From Deltaproteobacteria bacterium (lineage in GTDB: Bacteria > Desulfobacterota > Desulfobacteria > Desulfobacterales > Desulfosarcinaceae), in the NCBI GenBank assembly GCA_021824175.1, contig JAKALP010000014.1:62001-126000 (forward strand): 64,000 bases of DNA, written 5' to 3'. Of the stretch, positions 17,889 to 26,548 are shown one piece after another; position 1 is the first letter of the stretch; every line of letters starts with the position of its first letter. A program made the position numbers and the translations under genes. The notes under the pieces are model-generated. The model had not been told where the DNA came from, ran no database searches, and saw only the letters and a program-made list of their open reading frames with translations.

Positions 17889-18640
17889 AACTCTGCGTTA
17901 TTCCAGCCCGCGGCGGCAGCAAAAGAATTCCACAGAAGAATATCAGACTGTTCGCCGGCAAACCCATCATCGCGTACTCGATTCAGACCGCTCTGCGGAG
18001 TGCTCTTTTTGACAAGGTGATTGTCTCCACGGATGATATGGCCATCGCCAAAGTCGCTAAGGAATTCGGCGCGGAGATACCATTTATGCGTCCTAATCAT
18101 TTGGCGGACGACTTCACCGGCACCAACAGTGTCGTCAAGCATGCCATCGCCTGGTATGAAGAACGCGGCCATGCCATAGACTATGCTTGCTGTATTTATG
18201 CAACGGCCCCATTTCTCCAGATCGAATATTTGCGCGAAGGTTTTGAGAAGCTGGTCAGCAGCGGCAAAGCCTTTGCTTTTTCAGTGACCACCTTTTCTTT
18301 TCCCATCCAAAGAGCGCTGCGGATGACGGCCAATAGCAGCGTAGAGGCAATTTTCCCGGAAAATGTCGCCAAACGATCTCAAGATCTGGAAGAAACCTAT
18401 CATGACGCGGGTCAGTTCTATTGGGGTACGGCTGAGGCATTTTTAAATGACCTGGTTACTTTTTCCGATATTTCCGTGCCGGTCTGCGTACCACGCCATC
18501 TTGTTCAGGACATCGATACACTAGAAGATTGGGACCTTGCCGAGAAGATGTATCACGTTTTGAAGATGATGGAAGATGAACAATCGGCATCTCACCGAGC
18601 GCCGGTTGAGCATCGATCTGGCCATCGCTTCCGGGGATAA
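17885..18640 (+). CDS. pseF: Pseudaminic acid cytidylyltransferase, PseF
   Basis: The 251-residue enzyme activates pseudaminic acid as CMP-Pse, the last step of the pathway. CVIPARGGSKRIPQKNI at residues 3-18 is the nucleotide-binding start; FAGKPIIAYSI, VSTDDMAIA, the YATAPFLQIEYL segment and YHDAGQFYWG are PseF signatures distinct from NeuA. The last 25 residues (after WDLAEKMYHVL) are low in family similarity and could be a species tail. The start codon overlaps the pseC stop. This is one of four nucleotidyltransferases of this superfamily in the locus, so distinct CMP-sugars are probably made. Confidence 0.93.
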
Positions 18641-18734
18641 TCCGTTAAGCGCTTAAACGCTGATCTAATCGAACAATTCCCAGAACAACACCGATATTTT
18701 TCACTACGCCATACCTCATAAAAAGGATTTAGCG

Positions 18735-19394
18735 ATGAAACAGAAAGAGATCTTTTTGCAATCCGAAGGCGATGCCTGGTTTGAACGCAATCGCCAAAAA
18801 GTAGCCAACCGGGATTATCAGAAAGATGATCCCATGGCCGCGGCGATTTTAGAAATTAGCACGACTGCTTCCACTCAGAATAAAGATCTTCATATTTTAG
18901 AGGTAGGATGCGGGAGTGGCGGACGCCTGGCTTGGCTCGCTAATACACTCCGGTGCAAAGTATATGGAATCGATCCTTCCGCGAAAGCAATTGAGCAAGC
19001 GGTTAAAAACGATATTGAGGCTAAAGTAGGCACCGCCGAGGTTTTGCCGTTTGAATCATCCTCCATGGACATATTGGTATTTGGGTTCTGCCTCAGCCTT
19101 TGCGATCAACAGGATCTCTTCCGGATCGCCATGGAAGCCGATCGGGTCTTGAAACCCGATTCCTGGATAGTCATTCACGATTTCTTTGCTCCGACCCCTA
19201 TCAAAAACGAATACCATCACCGACGCGGTATGTATTCCTACAAGATGGACTACCGCTCCTTATTTGCTTGGCATCCTTATTATTCTTGCTATCGGCATCA
19301 GCTCATTCATCACGAAACCAAGAAGTTCACCGATGACGCCTATGAGTGGATTTCAACCTCTATTCTACGCAAGAAACTAAGCCAACATGAATAG
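18735..19394 (+). CDS. Class I SAM-dependent methyltransferase
   Basis: The 219-residue protein has the Rossmann methyltransferase fold: ILEVGCGSGGRLAWLA near residue 55 is motif I, YGIDPSAKAIEQA the acidic loop, and LVFGFCLSLCD plus EADRVLKPDSWIVIHDF motif IV and following. Methyltransferases with this sequence style occur in nonulosonic acid loci. Position between pseF and an aldo/keto reductase suggests it modifies the sugar or its precursor; the acceptor atom is unknown. The ATG has AAAAGGATTTAGCG upstream. It overlaps the next gene by eight bases. Confidence 0.85.
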   Translation: MKQKEIFLQSEGDAWFERNRQKVANRDYQKDDPMAAAILEISTTASTQNKDLHILEVGCGSGGRLAWLANTLRCKVYGIDPSAKAIEQAVKNDIEAKVGTAEVLPFESSSMDILVFGFCLSLCDQQDLFRIAMEADRVLKPDSWIVIHDFFAPTPIKNEYHHRRGMYSYKMDYRSLFAWHPYYSCYRHQLIHHETKKFTDDAYEWISTSILRKKLSQHE

Positions 19395-20259
19395 TCGTTT
19401 AGCAATTGGTACCGCCCAGTTCGGCCTACCCTACGGTGTTTCCAATAAGAAAGGCCGCGTGTCGCAAAATACCGCGCGTGAGATTCTCTTGCGCGCCGCG
19501 GCGGCGGGGATGGACACCATTGACACCGCCATTTCTTACGGAGACAGCGAAGTCTGCCTCGGGAATATCGGGGTCGAGGACTGGAAAGTCATCAGCAAAC
19601 TCCCTACCCTGCCACCGAATTGTCAGGAAGTCGAAGATTGGGTCCAATACCAGATCCGAGGTTCACTTGGGCGTCTGAAGATCGATAACCTGGATGGCCT
19701 TTTGCTGCACCGGCCGTCGGAATTACTCGAACCCAACGGCCAACGTCTTTGGTCTGTATTGCAAAAAGAAAAAGAAAATGGGCTTATCAAAAAAATAGGC
19801 TTTTCCATTTATGCGCCCGATGAGCTGGATCGTTTATGGCCTTCATTTGCTCCTGACTTGGTGCAGGCGCCTTATAACCTTATCGATCGGCGCATTGAAA
19901 CCAGCGGCTGGCTGATGCGACTTCATGATGCGGGAATTGAAGTCCATGTCCGCTCGGTGTTTTTACAAGGCCTGCTTTTGCTGAGCAAAATCCAACGACC
20001 AAAGCAATTTGAACGCTGGGCCGGACTTTGGGAGGAGTTGGAGCAGTGGTTGCGGGATCAACTGCTGACCCCTCTGCAGGCTTGCCTGGCTTTTTCTTTA
20101 CAGGATCTGCGCATTGATCGCGTCATTGTCGGCGTGGAAAATCCGCAGCAGTTGGAAGAAATCTTGTCGGTATCCTCCGCGCATCAGCCGCATCCGCCCC
20201 AAACTCTTTCAGTAGGTGATTTGGATTTAATCCATCCATCACGTTGGAGCTTATTGTGA
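19387..20259 (+). CDS. Aldo/keto reductase-family protein
   Basis: The 290-residue protein is an aldo/keto reductase: IGTAQFGLPYGVSN opens the barrel, and the catalytic set appears as Asp and Tyr in TIDTAISYGDSE near 45-50, Lys in KVISKLP near 70 and His in LLHRPSE near 107. The NADP-binding end includes the VIVGVENPQQLEEIL loop. Homologues of this kind (PF00248) recur in pseudaminic/legionaminic loci next to the cytidylyltransferase-aminotransferase fusion, but their reaction is not established as far as I know. The ATG overlaps the end of the methyltransferase and the stop overlaps the next start (GTGA). Confidence 0.85.
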   Translation: MNSRLAIGTAQFGLPYGVSNKKGRVSQNTAREILLRAAAAGMDTIDTAISYGDSEVCLGNIGVEDWKVISKLPTLPPNCQEVEDWVQYQIRGSLGRLKIDNLDGLLLHRPSELLEPNGQRLWSVLQKEKENGLIKKIGFSIYAPDELDRLWPSFAPDLVQAPYNLIDRRIETSGWLMRLHDAGIEVHVRSVFLQGLLLLSKIQRPKQFERWAGLWEELEQWLRDQLLTPLQACLAFSLQDLRIDRVIVGVENPQQLEEILSVSSAHQPHPPQTLSVGDLDLIHPSRWSLL

Positions 20260-22283
20260 AAACCATTGCCATTGTCCAGGCCCGCATGGGCTCAACCCGT
20301 TTTCCCAATAAAGTGATGCAACCGATCGTGGGCATGCCTATGATAGAGTTGCTGCTAAAGCGCCTGTCGAAATCCGAACAAATCGACCAGATCATTTTGG
20401 CCACCTCGGAGGCGCCTTGCAATCAGCCCCTGGCCGAGCATGTGGGCCGGCTGGGTTACCCGGTTTATCAAGGCAGCGAAAATGATGTGTTGGATCGATA
20501 TTATCGGGCCGCGGAATCCCAGGATGCGCCCATCGTTGTCCGCATTACGGGTGATTGCCCGCTCATCGACCCTCGGCTGGTGGATCAGGTCATCGTCGCA
20601 TTGAAAGATCACGATGCGGATTATGCCTGCAATATCAGCCCGCCAACCTTCCCGGACGGTCTTGACACGGAAGTATTCACCTTCGCGACCTTGCGGACCA
20701 CCTGGGAAAATGCGCGCCGGCCTTATGATCGCGAGCATGTTACGCCGTATATGCGGGAATCCGGCCAATTTCGCACGTTCAATATGGCCCATGCCGAAAA
20801 TCTTTCCAACCATCGCTGGACGGTGGATGAGCCCGAAGATTTTGAAGTAATAAAATCCATATTCGAATACTTCTCTCCGCGTTTCGATTTTTCGATGGAC
20901 GAAGTTCTCCATCTTTATCGCGCCAAGCCAGAGCTTTTTCTGGCCAATAAACATCTTATTCGAAACGAAGGCGCAGCCCTCGCCACAGGCCAAAAACTCT
21001 GGAAGCGCGCCAAGCGGGTCATTCCCGGCGGCAATATGCTGCTCTCCAAACGGGCGGAAATGTTTTTGCCCCAGCAGTGGCCCGCCTACTTCAGCAAAGC
21101 CAAAGGCTGCAAAGTTTGGGACCTGGATGGACAAGAATATATTGACATGTCGCTCATGAGCGTCGGCACCAATATACTAGGATACAGCCATCCCATTGTT
21201 AATGAAGCCGTGCAGCGAACGGTTGCCGACAGCAGCATGTCCACCCTCAACTGCCCGGAGGAAGTATACTTGGCCGAGCGCCTGGTGGAACTCCATCCCT
21301 GGGCGGAAATGGCCAAGCTGGCGCGCACTGGTGGAGAGGCGAATGCCGTGGCCATCCGGATTGCGCGGGCAGCAGCCGGCCGGGATAAGATCGCGATCTG
21401 CGGCTACCACGGTTGGCACGATTGGTACCTGGCCGCCAATTTGGGCGATGCGCAAAATCTCAGCGGCCACCTGTTGCCCGGCCTTGAACCCAACGGAGTT
21501 CCCCAGTGTCTTCACGGCTCCGTGGTACCGTTCCGGTATAATAATTTCACTGAACTTGAGACCATTGTCCACACCCATAAAATCGGGGCCATCAAAATGG
21601 AAGTATCGCGCAATATGGGGCCCGAAGATAACTTCCTTGAAAAGGTGCGCAAGCTCGCCACTGACCATGGGATCGTGCTGATTTTTGACGAATGCACTTC
21701 GGGCTTCCGCGAAACCTTCGGAGGGTTGCACAAAAAATATGGCGTGGAGCCCGATATGGCGACCTTTGGCAAGGCTCTGGGCAATGGCTTCGCCATTACT
21801 GCCACCATTGGACGGCGAGCGATAATGGAAGCGGCCCAGACGACTTTCATCAGCAGCACCTATTGGACTGAACGCATCGGGCCGGCCGCGGCGCTGGCGA
21901 CGCTGGAGGTCATGGAGAATATCCGTTCCTGGGAGATTATCACCCAGACGGGACTCAATATCAAAAAGGGCTGGCAACAACTCGCCGCCAAGCACGATCT
22001 CAAAATCAACCTTTGGGGCATTCCGTCCTTGGCCGGCTTTACCATCGATAGCCCAAATGCATTGGCCTATAAGACCCTAATCACACAAGAAATGCTCAAG
22101 AAGGGTTTTCTGGCGAGCAACGCCATCTATGCGTGTATTGAGCATTCCGAATCCATCATCAATGATTATTTCGAAGCCCTTGATCCCATATTCGGCCTGA
22201 TCGCAAATTGCGAGAAGGGTCAGGACATCCATCACCATCTGCACGGCCCGGTTTGCCATGCAGGATTCAAACGGTTGAATTGA
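20256..22283 (+). CDS. SpsF-like cytidylyltransferase fused to a class III aminotransferase
   Basis: The 675-residue fusion begins with an SpsF/acylneuraminate-cytidylyltransferase-like domain (residues 1-245: IAIVQARMGSTRFPNKVM, the ITGDCPLIDP motif, HRWTVDEPEDF). Residues 250-670 are a class III PLP aminotransferase of the glutamate-1-semialdehyde aminomutase type: RVIPGGNMLLSKRAE, LARTGGEANAVAIRIARAA, GYHGWHDWY, IFDECTSGFRE and the Schiff-base Lys in TFGKALGNGF near 508. GTG at 20256 is chosen: GGAG is eight bases upstream and the GTG overlaps the previous stop. The fusion keeps both sets of key residues. It may both aminate and activate one sugar of the pathway; actual substrates are unknown. 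Confidence 0.88.
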   Translation: MKTIAIVQARMGSTRFPNKVMQPIVGMPMIELLLKRLSKSEQIDQIILATSEAPCNQPLAEHVGRLGYPVYQGSENDVLDRYYRAAESQDAPIVVRITGDCPLIDPRLVDQVIVALKDHDADYACNISPPTFPDGLDTEVFTFATLRTTWENARRPYDREHVTPYMRESGQFRTFNMAHAENLSNHRWTVDEPEDFEVIKSIFEYFSPRFDFSMDEVLHLYRAKPELFLANKHLIRNEGAALATGQKLWKRAKRVIPGGNMLLSKRAEMFLPQQWPAYFSKAKGCKVWDLDGQEYIDMSLMSVGTNILGYSHPIVNEAVQRTVADSSMSTLNCPEEVYLAERLVELHPWAEMAKLARTGGEANAVAIRIARAAAGRDKIAICGYHGWHDWYLAANLGDAQNLSGHLLPGLEPNGVPQCLHGSVVPFRYNNFTELETIVHTHKIGAIKMEVSRNMGPEDNFLEKVRKLATDHGIVLIFDECTSGFRETFGGLHKKYGVEPDMATFGKALGNGFAITATIGRRAIMEAAQTTFISSTYWTERIGPAAALATLEVMENIRSWEIITQTGLNIKKGWQQLAAKHDLKINLWGIPSLAGFTIDSPNALAYKTLITQEMLKKGFLASNAIYACIEHSESIINDYFEALDPIFGLIANCEKGQDIHHHLHGPVCHAGFKRLN

Positions 22284-22288
22284 ACGCA

Positions 22289-23392
22289 ATGCACGTCGTA
22301 TTTCGGACCGATGCATCTTTGGCCATTGGCACCGGCCATGTCATGCGCTGCCTGGCGTTAGCCGAGGCTCTGCAACGCATGGATGTGAGGGCCAGCTTTA
22401 TTTGCAGAGCCCATGAAGGGCATTTGATTGAACTGATCCAGGCACGCGGCATCCAGGTTTTTAGTCTTCCAGAATCTAAAAAGAATCAGTCGTTTGAATC
22501 CAGGCTTGCCCACGCTGAATGGTTGGGATGCTCATGGGAAGAAGATAAGGCCGAAACCATCCGCGTCCTGGACAATTTGCGGCCAACACCGGACTGGCTG
22601 ATCATCGATCACTACGCCATCGATGCACAATGGGAGCAATGTCTTCGGCTTTATGTTCATGGCATCATGGCTATCGATGACCTGGCCGATCGTTCGCATC
22701 ACTGTGATATTTTGTTGGACCAGAACCTCTATTTCAACGCCGACGCTCGCTATGCGGGCCTCATCCCCTCTTCGTGTCTTCTCCTGCTTGGACCCCGATA
22801 CGCCCTGTTGCGTCCTGAATTTAAGGAAGCGCGTAAGAATCTGCGTGAGCGCAATGGGAGCGTAAAACGTATTCTGATTTTCTTTGGCGGAGTGGATCAA
22901 CATAACATGAGCGGCATGGCTCTGGAGGCCATTCAATCACTCAATCGGCAAGATATTGCCGTGGACCTAGTGGTGGGTCGATCCAATCCGCATGCCGAAG
23001 TTCTCCAATCCCGTTGCGCCCAAATACCGAATACCCATTTTCACCTTCAGGTCGATAATATGGCGCAACTCATGGCCACGGCCGACCTCGCCATCGGCGC
23101 GGGTGGCGTTGCCAGTTGGGAGCGCTGCTGTCTTGGCCTTCCCGCCATCATCATTTCCATTGCCCGGAACCAAATCGCCATAGCTGAAAATGTGGGCCGA
23201 GCCGACCTGGGTATCTACCTGGGACCGTCGGAAATAGTTTCTAAAGATGATCTGGTCCGCAGCTTAACAACTCTCATCGGGAATGCTGCCATAGTAAAGG
23301 AAATTTCGAGCAATGCCATGGTTTATGCCGATGGCTTGGGCGTTTCCAGGGTATGCGAAGCATTAAATAATCATCGGAGGGCGGCACTATGA
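22289..23392 (+). CDS. pseG: UDP-2,4-diacetamido-altropyranose hydrolase, PseG
   Basis: The 367-residue GT-B-fold enzyme removes UDP from the doubly modified altropyranose in pseudaminic acid synthesis. VVFRTDASLAIGTGHVMRCLALA at the N-terminus carries the catalytic His (IGTGHVMR), WLIIDHYAID and MAIDDLADR follow, and the C-terminal nucleotide-binding half has IFFGGVDQ, LAIGAGGVASWERCCLGLP (glycine-rich loop with Glu) and the final helix. The ATG at 22289 fits the family start; a frame extension to 22208 overlaps the preceding fusion. No strong ribosome site is seen, so translation is probably coupled. It overlaps the formyltransferase gene by four bases. Confidence 0.93.
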   Translation: MHVVFRTDASLAIGTGHVMRCLALAEALQRMDVRASFICRAHEGHLIELIQARGIQVFSLPESKKNQSFESRLAHAEWLGCSWEEDKAETIRVLDNLRPTPDWLIIDHYAIDAQWEQCLRLYVHGIMAIDDLADRSHHCDILLDQNLYFNADARYAGLIPSSCLLLLGPRYALLRPEFKEARKNLRERNGSVKRILIFFGGVDQHNMSGMALEAIQSLNRQDIAVDLVVGRSNPHAEVLQSRCAQIPNTHFHLQVDNMAQLMATADLAIGAGGVASWERCCLGLPAIIISIARNQIAIAENVGRADLGIYLGPSEIVSKDDLVRSLTTLIGNAAIVKEISSNAMVYADGLGVSRVCEALNNHRRAAL

Positions 23393-23961
23393 AGGTCCTT
23401 TTGCTGGGTCCTCATCGTCCGAATATTGAAGCCTGTCTCCACCACCGAGGCGAAGATATTCTGCGCACGGAAGAGCCGTTATCTTCTGAATCCGCTTTAT
23501 TAGAAAACGTGGCGTTCATAGTCAGTTATGGGTATCGTCATATACTAAAAAGAGATCTCATCCAACGCTTCCCCAAGCGCATCATCAATCTGCATATCTC
23601 CATGCTGCCCTGGAATCGCGGGGCTGATCCCAATTTGTGGAGCTTTTTGGAAGACACACCCAAAGGCGCGACCATTCACTACATCGACGAAGGCTTGGAT
23701 ACCGGTGACGTTCTGGTTCAACAAGAAGTAGATTATGAGCGCAACGACACGCTCCGGACCAGCTATGAACGCTTATCGCAAACCATCGAAGATTTATTCA
23801 TGGAACATTGGCCGGCCCTGCGGGACAATCGATTAACGGCCAAGGCTCAAACACGCAAAGGCACCTCCCATACGCTTAAAGATCGCGAGAAATTTACGCA
23901 TTTGCTTCACCTCGGATGGGACACGCCGGTGAGAGACCTGATTGGAAAAGCGCTGAGGTAG
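23389..23961 (+). CDS. PseJ-like sugar N-formyltransferase
   Basis: The 190-residue protein is a folate-dependent formyltransferase of the methionyl-tRNA/GART fold. The catalytic Asn-x-His with following loop is seen as INLHISMLPWNRGADPNLW (about residues 67-85) and the Asp in YIDEGLDTGDVL near 103. The WNRGADPN loop is characteristic of PseJ, an enzyme reported to formylate the 4-amino sugar in pseudaminic acid synthesis in place of the acetyltransferase PseH. It lies between pseG and pseI with a four-base overlap at its start. No PseH gene is visible in the window, so the product may be an N-formyl pseudaminic acid. The assignment to PseJ is by motif recall, not by alignment. Confidence 0.82.
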   Translation: MKVLLLGPHRPNIEACLHHRGEDILRTEEPLSSESALLENVAFIVSYGYRHILKRDLIQRFPKRIINLHISMLPWNRGADPNLWSFLEDTPKGATIHYIDEGLDTGDVLVQQEVDYERNDTLRTSYERLSQTIEDLFMEHWPALRDNRLTAKAQTRKGTSHTLKDREKFTHLLHLGWDTPVRDLIGKALR

Positions 23962-23965
23962 AAGA

Positions 23966-25024
23966 ATGGCGGCAAACAGCATTCGTATCGGAAATTTCAT
24001 GATCGGCACCGAGCATCCACCGTTTGTCATCGCGGAGATGTCCGGCAATCACAATCAATCCCTGGAGCGCGCGCTGGCCATCGTGGAAGCAGCCGCCAAG
24101 TCGGGTGCGCACGCGCTAAAGCTTCAGACGTATACCGCCGACACCATGACCATCGATCACGCCGATGGAGAATTCTTCATTTCCGATCCAAAGAGTCTGT
24201 GGCAGGGCCACTCGCTATATGACCTGTATCAAAAGGCCCATACGCCGTGGCAATGGCACGCACCGATCATGGAACGAGCCCGGCAGTTGGGCATGGTCTG
24301 CTTCAGCACGCCATTTGACGCGAGCGCCGTGGATTTCTTGGAGAGCCTCAAAGTTCCCTGCTATAAAATAGCCTCCTTTGAAAATACAGATCTGGCCCTT
24401 ATCCGCAAAGCAGCTGAAACCGGCAAACCCATCATCATCTCCACGGGAATGGCAACGCTTTCTGAGTTGAGCGAAACCGTCAGGGTGGCGCGCAGCGCCG
24501 GGTGCCGGGATATCGTTCTGCTCAAATGCACCAGCGCTTATCCCGCCTCGCCGGCTGATGCCAATATTCGCACCATTTCACATATGCGAGACCTTTTTCA
24601 ATGCCAGGTTGGGCTTTCGGATCACACCATGGGCTTGGGAGTCGCCCTATCCGGCGTGGCGCTAGGCGCTACGGTCATCGAGAAGCATTTCACCCTCTGT
24701 CGGGCGGATGGTGGCGTGGATTCGGCCTTTTCGCTGGAACCCGAAGAGCTGCAGACGCTTGTGCGCGAAACGAATGGCGCCTGGCAGGCATTGGGCAATA
24801 TCTCCTATGAGCCGACCCCGAGCGAAAAAGCGTCCATGGTTTTCAGGCGTTCCTTGTACATTACTGAAGATATCATGCCCGGAGAAAAGCTCAGCACGGA
24901 TAATATGAGGGCGATCCGGCCTGGATATGGTCTGGCGCCCAAATATCTACCGATGCTGATAGGGAAGAAAGTCAATCAGGCGCTAAAAAGAGGGACCCCG
25001 GTAACTTTGGATGTTATCGGATAA
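23966..25024 (+). CDS. pseI: Pseudaminic acid synthase, PseI
   Basis: The 352-residue enzyme condenses the free altropyranose with phosphoenolpyruvate to give pseudaminic acid. The NeuB barrel carries FVIAEMSGNHNQSLERAL, ALKLQTYTADTMT (PseI-type rather than the FQKR of NeuB), CFSTPFD, IASFENTD, IISTGMATLSE, LKCTSAYPASP, GLSDHTMG and IEKHFTL. A C-terminal antifreeze-like SAF domain is present (about 290-350, RRSLYITEDIMPGEKLSTDNMR and IRPGYGL). Length is standard. It starts four bases after the formyltransferase with TAGAAGA upstream. It completes a PseB-C-(J)-G-I-F set. Confidence 0.95.
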   Translation: MAANSIRIGNFMIGTEHPPFVIAEMSGNHNQSLERALAIVEAAAKSGAHALKLQTYTADTMTIDHADGEFFISDPKSLWQGHSLYDLYQKAHTPWQWHAPIMERARQLGMVCFSTPFDASAVDFLESLKVPCYKIASFENTDLALIRKAAETGKPIIISTGMATLSELSETVRVARSAGCRDIVLLKCTSAYPASPADANIRTISHMRDLFQCQVGLSDHTMGLGVALSGVALGATVIEKHFTLCRADGGVDSAFSLEPEELQTLVRETNGAWQALGNISYEPTPSEKASMVFRRSLYITEDIMPGEKLSTDNMRAIRPGYGLAPKYLPMLIGKKVNQALKRGTPVTLDVIG

Positions 25025-25084
25025 CCCGAGGCTTGCGAATGAAAATGAGTACTCCAAAAACCTATAACCGCAGGAAGAACCATC

Positions 25085-26509
25085 ATGGCTAAAATCTTAA
25101 TCTCCATCGACCACAAATGGCGCGATTTGCCGGGTTATGTCTATGCCGGCCTTTTGCTGGAGCAAAGAGGCCATCAAGTCCAGTTCGTGCGCAACGGTCT
25201 TCATCCATGGGTCATACCGAATCTGCGACCCGATGTCGTGGTCCTGGTCCACTTGTTTGAAGCATCACAACCCCAATTGGCCAAAGACCTTCAGGACCAA
25301 GGCGTTAAAGTCGTATTGATGCCCACGGAAGGGATACCGACCCTGGAACAATTTCGTTCTTTCGCGGTGGGCAAGGAGTGCGATTTGAGCGGCGTGGATC
25401 TCCATTTTGTCTGGAATGAACCGGCGGCTGAAATTCTGTCCCAGAATAAAACCATCGACAAAAAGAAAATCGTGGTCACGGGTGTGCCGAGGTTCGATTT
25501 TTACCGGGCACCGCTTTCAAAGCTGTTGCTGAAGAAAGAAGAATTGGTGACGCGCCTGGAAATGAATCCGGCCTTTCCCTTAATTACTTTCGCAACCAAT
25601 TTCACCCATGCGGGGTTCGTGCGAAACAAAGATTTCTTCCTGCGCGATGCGGAAAGGCTGGGCTATAAAAAGATTTTAGAAAACATCGCCGGCACGGCCA
25701 CTGAAGTTCCCAATAAAGATTTTATGTCCCGGCAAATTTGCCTGGAGGCATTCGAAAGACTTTTAGATAATTTTGAAAAAGTAAATTTCATCTTGAAACT
25801 CCATCCGTCGGAAGATCAGCAGCATTATCGTGAATTTCTTCAGACCCGATTATCATCGGAAGCAAGGCAAAGAGTGCGCATCATCACCCAGACCTATATC
25901 TGGGACATCCTCAATGCCACCGATCTTGAACTAAAGCGATCCTGCACCACCGGAATCGAGTCTTGGATGCTGGGAAAGCCGACCGTAGAAATGAAATTGA
26001 ACCCCGATGAGTGGTATTTTTCGCCTGAGCATGCTTCGGGCAGTGACATTGCCGAGTCATATGACGGGTTAAAATCCATTGTTCACTACTACCTGTCCGG
26101 CGGCCAAATTCGCAAAGAGCTACAAAAGGCGCGCGACGCGTTTTTGAATAAATGGTGTTACGCCACCGATGGTCAATCGACCCTTCGAATGGTGGAGGGG
26201 ATTGAGGCTTTATTGCGGTCCGATCAGAAACGGCCGGGAAAGATCGCACAATCCACAAAATCGAAACTAACCCATCTCGGTCTTGCCGTAGGCGATCACT
26301 GGTTGCACGACATCAAAGTCTACGGCCTAAAAAATTGGATGATAGGACGCTACATCGATCAGCTTGGAAGAGAAGATAAGTTTTTCCACCATCGCGATAT
26401 CCGCCTTTGGCGCGAAAGACTCAAAACGGTTATCCATCCGTCTAAATCAACACCATATCAAATTATTCCCTCTTCTGTAGACGACAAGTGCCAGGCGACC
26501 GCGATGTAA
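25085..26509 (+). CDS. Surface carbohydrate biosynthesis protein, GT-B-like
   Basis: The 474-residue protein resembles surface carbohydrate biosynthesis proteins with a GT-B layout related to capsule transferases. The N-terminal half starts ILISIDHKWRDLPGYVYAGLLLEQRGH, contains PTEGIP and VTGVPRFDFYR; the C-terminal half has FILKLHPSEDQQ (the K-x-HP motif of capsule and teichoic acid type transferases), CTTGIESWMLGKPTVEM and a helical tail with FHHRDI. The family is widespread in O-antigen and flagellin-glycan loci and could transfer a nonulosonic acid from CMP, but no acceptor or donor is readable. ATG at 25085 with CAGGAAG upstream. It separates the pse genes from the ulosonic cassette. Confidence 0.78.
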   Translation: MAKILISIDHKWRDLPGYVYAGLLLEQRGHQVQFVRNGLHPWVIPNLRPDVVVLVHLFEASQPQLAKDLQDQGVKVVLMPTEGIPTLEQFRSFAVGKECDLSGVDLHFVWNEPAAEILSQNKTIDKKKIVVTGVPRFDFYRAPLSKLLLKKEELVTRLEMNPAFPLITFATNFTHAGFVRNKDFFLRDAERLGYKKILENIAGTATEVPNKDFMSRQICLEAFERLLDNFEKVNFILKLHPSEDQQHYREFLQTRLSSEARQRVRIITQTYIWDILNATDLELKRSCTTGIESWMLGKPTVEMKLNPDEWYFSPEHASGSDIAESYDGLKSIVHYYLSGGQIRKELQKARDAFLNKWCYATDGQSTLRMVEGIEALLRSDQKRPGKIAQSTKSKLTHLGLAVGDHWLHDIKVYGLKNWMIGRYIDQLGREDKFFHHRDIRLWRERLKTVIHPSKSTPYQIIPSSVDDKCQATAM

Positions 26510-26548
26510 CGGACTCGATGGAAACAGGAAAATGAAAGGAGACACAAT

